Source of the DNA: CAZEFK01 sp964511405
GTDB lineage: Bacteria; Pseudomonadota; Alphaproteobacteria; Elsterales; Elsteraceae
Assembly (NCBI GenBank): GCA_964511405.1
Contig: CAZEFK010000283.1
Coordinates: 1 to 7,673 of the forward strand
Reading direction: 5' to 3'
Length of the DNA stretch: 7,673 nucleotides
Numbering within the stretch: the first letter of the stretch is position 1; every line of letters begins with the position of its first letter. The notes under the pieces are model-generated. The model searched no databases. It saw only the letters and a program-made list of their open reading frames with translations, and had not been told where the DNA came from. Shown in pieces: positions 6,299 through 7,673 of the stretch. Both the position numbers and the translations under genes were made by a program.

Positions 6299-6304
6299 GG
6301 GCTG

Positions 6305-6336
6305 GCAGAACGCGGGGCCTGGGTCCCGCGTTCTGC
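6305..6336 (+). repeat. Perfect 12-bp inverted repeat between the amidase and DUF72 genes
   Basis: GCAGAACGCGGG (6305-6316) pairs perfectly with CCCGCGTTCTGC (6325-6336) over an 8-nt loop. It starts 6 nt after the amidase stop and ends 4 nt before the DUF72 ATG, filling the place where a ribosome binding site would lie. No T-tract follows, so it may end or stabilise the amidase message, or limit DUF72 translation. Confidence 0.6.
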
Positions 6337-6340
6337 GGCC

Positions 6341-7219
6341 ATGGCCGGCACCATCCGCATCGGCCTCTCGGGCTGGACCTATGCGGGCTGGCGCGGCCGC
6401 TTCTATCCGCGTGGCCTGCCGCAGTCCCGGGAGCTGGCTTATGCCAGCGGCCAGGTCGGCTCGATCGAGGTCAATGGCAGCTTCTATTCGCTGCAGCGCC
6501 CCGAGAGCTATGCCCGCTGGGCGGCCGCAACGCCGGCCGACTTCGTGTTCGCGATCAAGGGCAGCCGCTATGTCACGCATTTCAAGCGCCTGAGCGACCC
6601 GACGGCGCTGGCCAACTTCTTCGCATCGGGACTGCTGCGCCTGGGCCCGAAGCTGGGGCCGATCCTGTGGCAATTGCCGGCCCGCACCGGCTTCGACCCG
6701 GAGCGCCTGGACGCCTTCCTGTCGGCCCTGCCGCGCACCGGTACCGCGGCCTCGGCGCTGGCGCGGCGCCACGACCACCGCCTCGACGGCCGCGGCTGGA
6801 CCGAGGCGCCGGCAACGCTGGCGCTGCGCCACGCCCTGGAGGTCCGCCACCCCGGCTTTGCGACACCGGAGGTCCCGGCGCTGCTGCGCCGGCATCACGT
6901 CGCCCTGGTGGTGTCGGACGCCAGCCAATGGCCCCAGTTCTGGGATGTCACGGCCGATTTCGTCTACGCCCGGCTGCATGGGCCGGGCGCGCTCTACGCC
7001 AGCGGCTACGACGCGGCCGAGATCGACCGCTGGGCCAAGCGGGTCACGCGCTGGTCCGAGGGCGGCACGCCCGACGACACGCCGCTGCTGGGGCCACCCC
7101 CGCCGAAGGTGCGGCGGGACGTGTTCGTCTATTTCGACAATGACGCCAAGGTGGATGCGCCGAAGGACGCCGATGCGCTGCAGCGGCGGCTGGGGGCGGC
7201 GGTCCCTGCCTCCTCGTAA
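6341..7219 (+). CDS. DUF72 domain protein (TIM-barrel fold family)
   Basis: A 292-residue soluble protein of the widespread but functionally obscure DUF72 (YecE-like) family, whose structures form a TIM barrel. Recognisable family segments are IGLSGWTYAGWRGRFYP (7-23), EVNGSFY (43-49), KGSRYVTH (73-80), LGPILWQLP (105-113), VYARLHG (208-214) and VFVYFDND (261-268). A stretch at about 138-163 carrying ARRHDHRL and GWTEAP appears in a subset of the family. ATG 6341 is chosen because the IG.SGW motif begins six residues later. There is no Shine-Dalgarno in front because a 12-bp hairpin (6305-6336) occupies that space. Length is somewhat above the common 240-280. The C-terminal tail (about 270-292) is unremarkable. 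Stop TAA 7217-7219. Reports of nucleic-acid or Fe-S-related roles for the family are not established well enough to assign a function. Confidence 0.92.
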   Translation: MAGTIRIGLSGWTYAGWRGRFYPRGLPQSRELAYASGQVGSIEVNGSFYSLQRPESYARWAAATPADFVFAIKGSRYVTHFKRLSDPTALANFFASGLLRLGPKLGPILWQLPARTGFDPERLDAFLSALPRTGTAASALARRHDHRLDGRGWTEAPATLALRHALEVRHPGFATPEVPALLRRHHVALVVSDASQWPQFWDVTADFVYARLHGPGALYASGYDAAEIDRWAKRVTRWSEGGTPDDTPLLGPPPPKVRRDVFVYFDNDAKVDAPKDADALQRRLGAAVPASS

Positions 7220-7230
7220 CACGGGCAAAG

Positions 7231-7321
7231 GTCCGGGCGAGCCGCCGCGGCCCCAGCCCCCCGCCGTCATCCCCGCCTTCGCGGGGATGACGAGAACCGG
7301 GTTTGGCGGGTCTGCCCGGAC
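7231..7321. repeat. Dispersed palindromic element with nested inverted repeats
   Basis: The core is CGTCATCCCCGC (7265-7276), a CTTC loop, and the perfect complement GCGGGGATGACG (7281-7292). This is the type of intergenic palindrome found in many copies in proteobacterial genomes. Around it sit further complementary pairs: CCCGCC (7260-7265) with GGCGGG (7305-7310), and outermost GTCCGGGC (7231-7238) with GCCCGGAC (7314-7321). It lies between convergent genes, where it may also help terminate transcription from both sides. Only one copy is in this window, so repetitiveness is inferred from the known motif. Confidence 0.6.
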
Positions 7322-7342
7322 TTCCTCCCGCAAGGGAGGAGG
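7321..7342 (-). terminator. Terminator-like hairpin downstream of rpoD
   Basis: CTTCCTCCC (7321-7329) pairs with GGGAGGAGG (7334-7342) over a GCAA loop, nine pairs including one G-T. It starts 7 nt after the rpoD stop on the minus strand. No U-tract follows, so termination may rely on the adjacent palindromic element or on Rho. Confidence 0.4.
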
Positions 7343-7349
7343 AGCCCAA

Positions 7350-7673
<324 letters not shown>

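Noticed and set aside
4670..7333. Very long (887-codon) minus-strand open frame across the amidase and DUF72 genes
   Set aside because: It spans several well-supported plus-strand genes, has repetitive Gly/Arg/Gln composition, and begins within the dispersed repeat, where it yields the well-known spurious VIPAKAGMT-type peptide.

Overview
This GC-rich window (roughly 70% or more G+C) looks like chromosomal DNA of an alphaproteobacterium, probably of Rhodospirillales type. The evidence is an RpoD C-terminus of proteobacterial type, very strong G/C third-position bias, a small ribbon-helix-helix protein of a kind common in Alphaproteobacteria, and a dispersed CGTCATCCCCGC-type hairpin repeat. 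The taxonomic call is an inference from composition and gene style, not from a search.

Layout, left to right. (1) Positions 1-713 (+) are the 3' part of a class I (4Fe-4S) fumarate hydratase; its 5' end is outside the window. (2) Positions 714-852 form a dense regulatory gap: a 3'-end hairpin, a candidate promoter with a palindrome in its spacer, and then a strong hairpin plus T7 intrinsic terminator directly in front of the next gene. (3) Positions 853-2721 (+) encode a half-size ABC exporter (membrane domain plus ATPase). (4) Positions 2778-4650 (+) are a tightly packed four-gene block: an ECF-type sigma factor, a single-pass membrane protein with an anti-sigma-like cytoplasmic segment, a membrane-anchored periplasmic sensor of the CnrX/Spy-like type, and a small ribbon-helix-helix protein. 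The last three are joined by overlapping stop and start codons. (5) Positions 4706-6298 (+) encode a DUF4089/AtzG-like small protein and an amidase-signature hydrolase of AtzE type, separated by 3 nt. (6) Positions 6341-7219 (+) encode a DUF72 protein. (7) Positions 7220-7349 are a convergent intergenic region with a dispersed palindromic repeat and a terminator-like hairpin. (8) Positions 7350-7673 (-) are the 3' end of rpoD, the housekeeping sigma factor.

How the genes may work together. The sigma, anti-sigma and periplasmic sensor genes have the layout of a transmembrane signalling cassette (as in CnrYXH), in which an envelope signal releases the sigma factor. The sensor has no His or Cys and the anti-sigma has no zinc motif, so the signal is unlikely to be a metal bound in the CnrX manner. 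The co-translated ribbon-helix-helix protein could be a second transcriptional output or feedback element. The ABC exporter lies 56 nt upstream on the same strand and may belong to the same response. The AtzG/AtzE-like pair probably forms an amide- or urea-type hydrolase complex. Fumarase, DUF72 and rpoD look like ordinary chromosomal neighbours.
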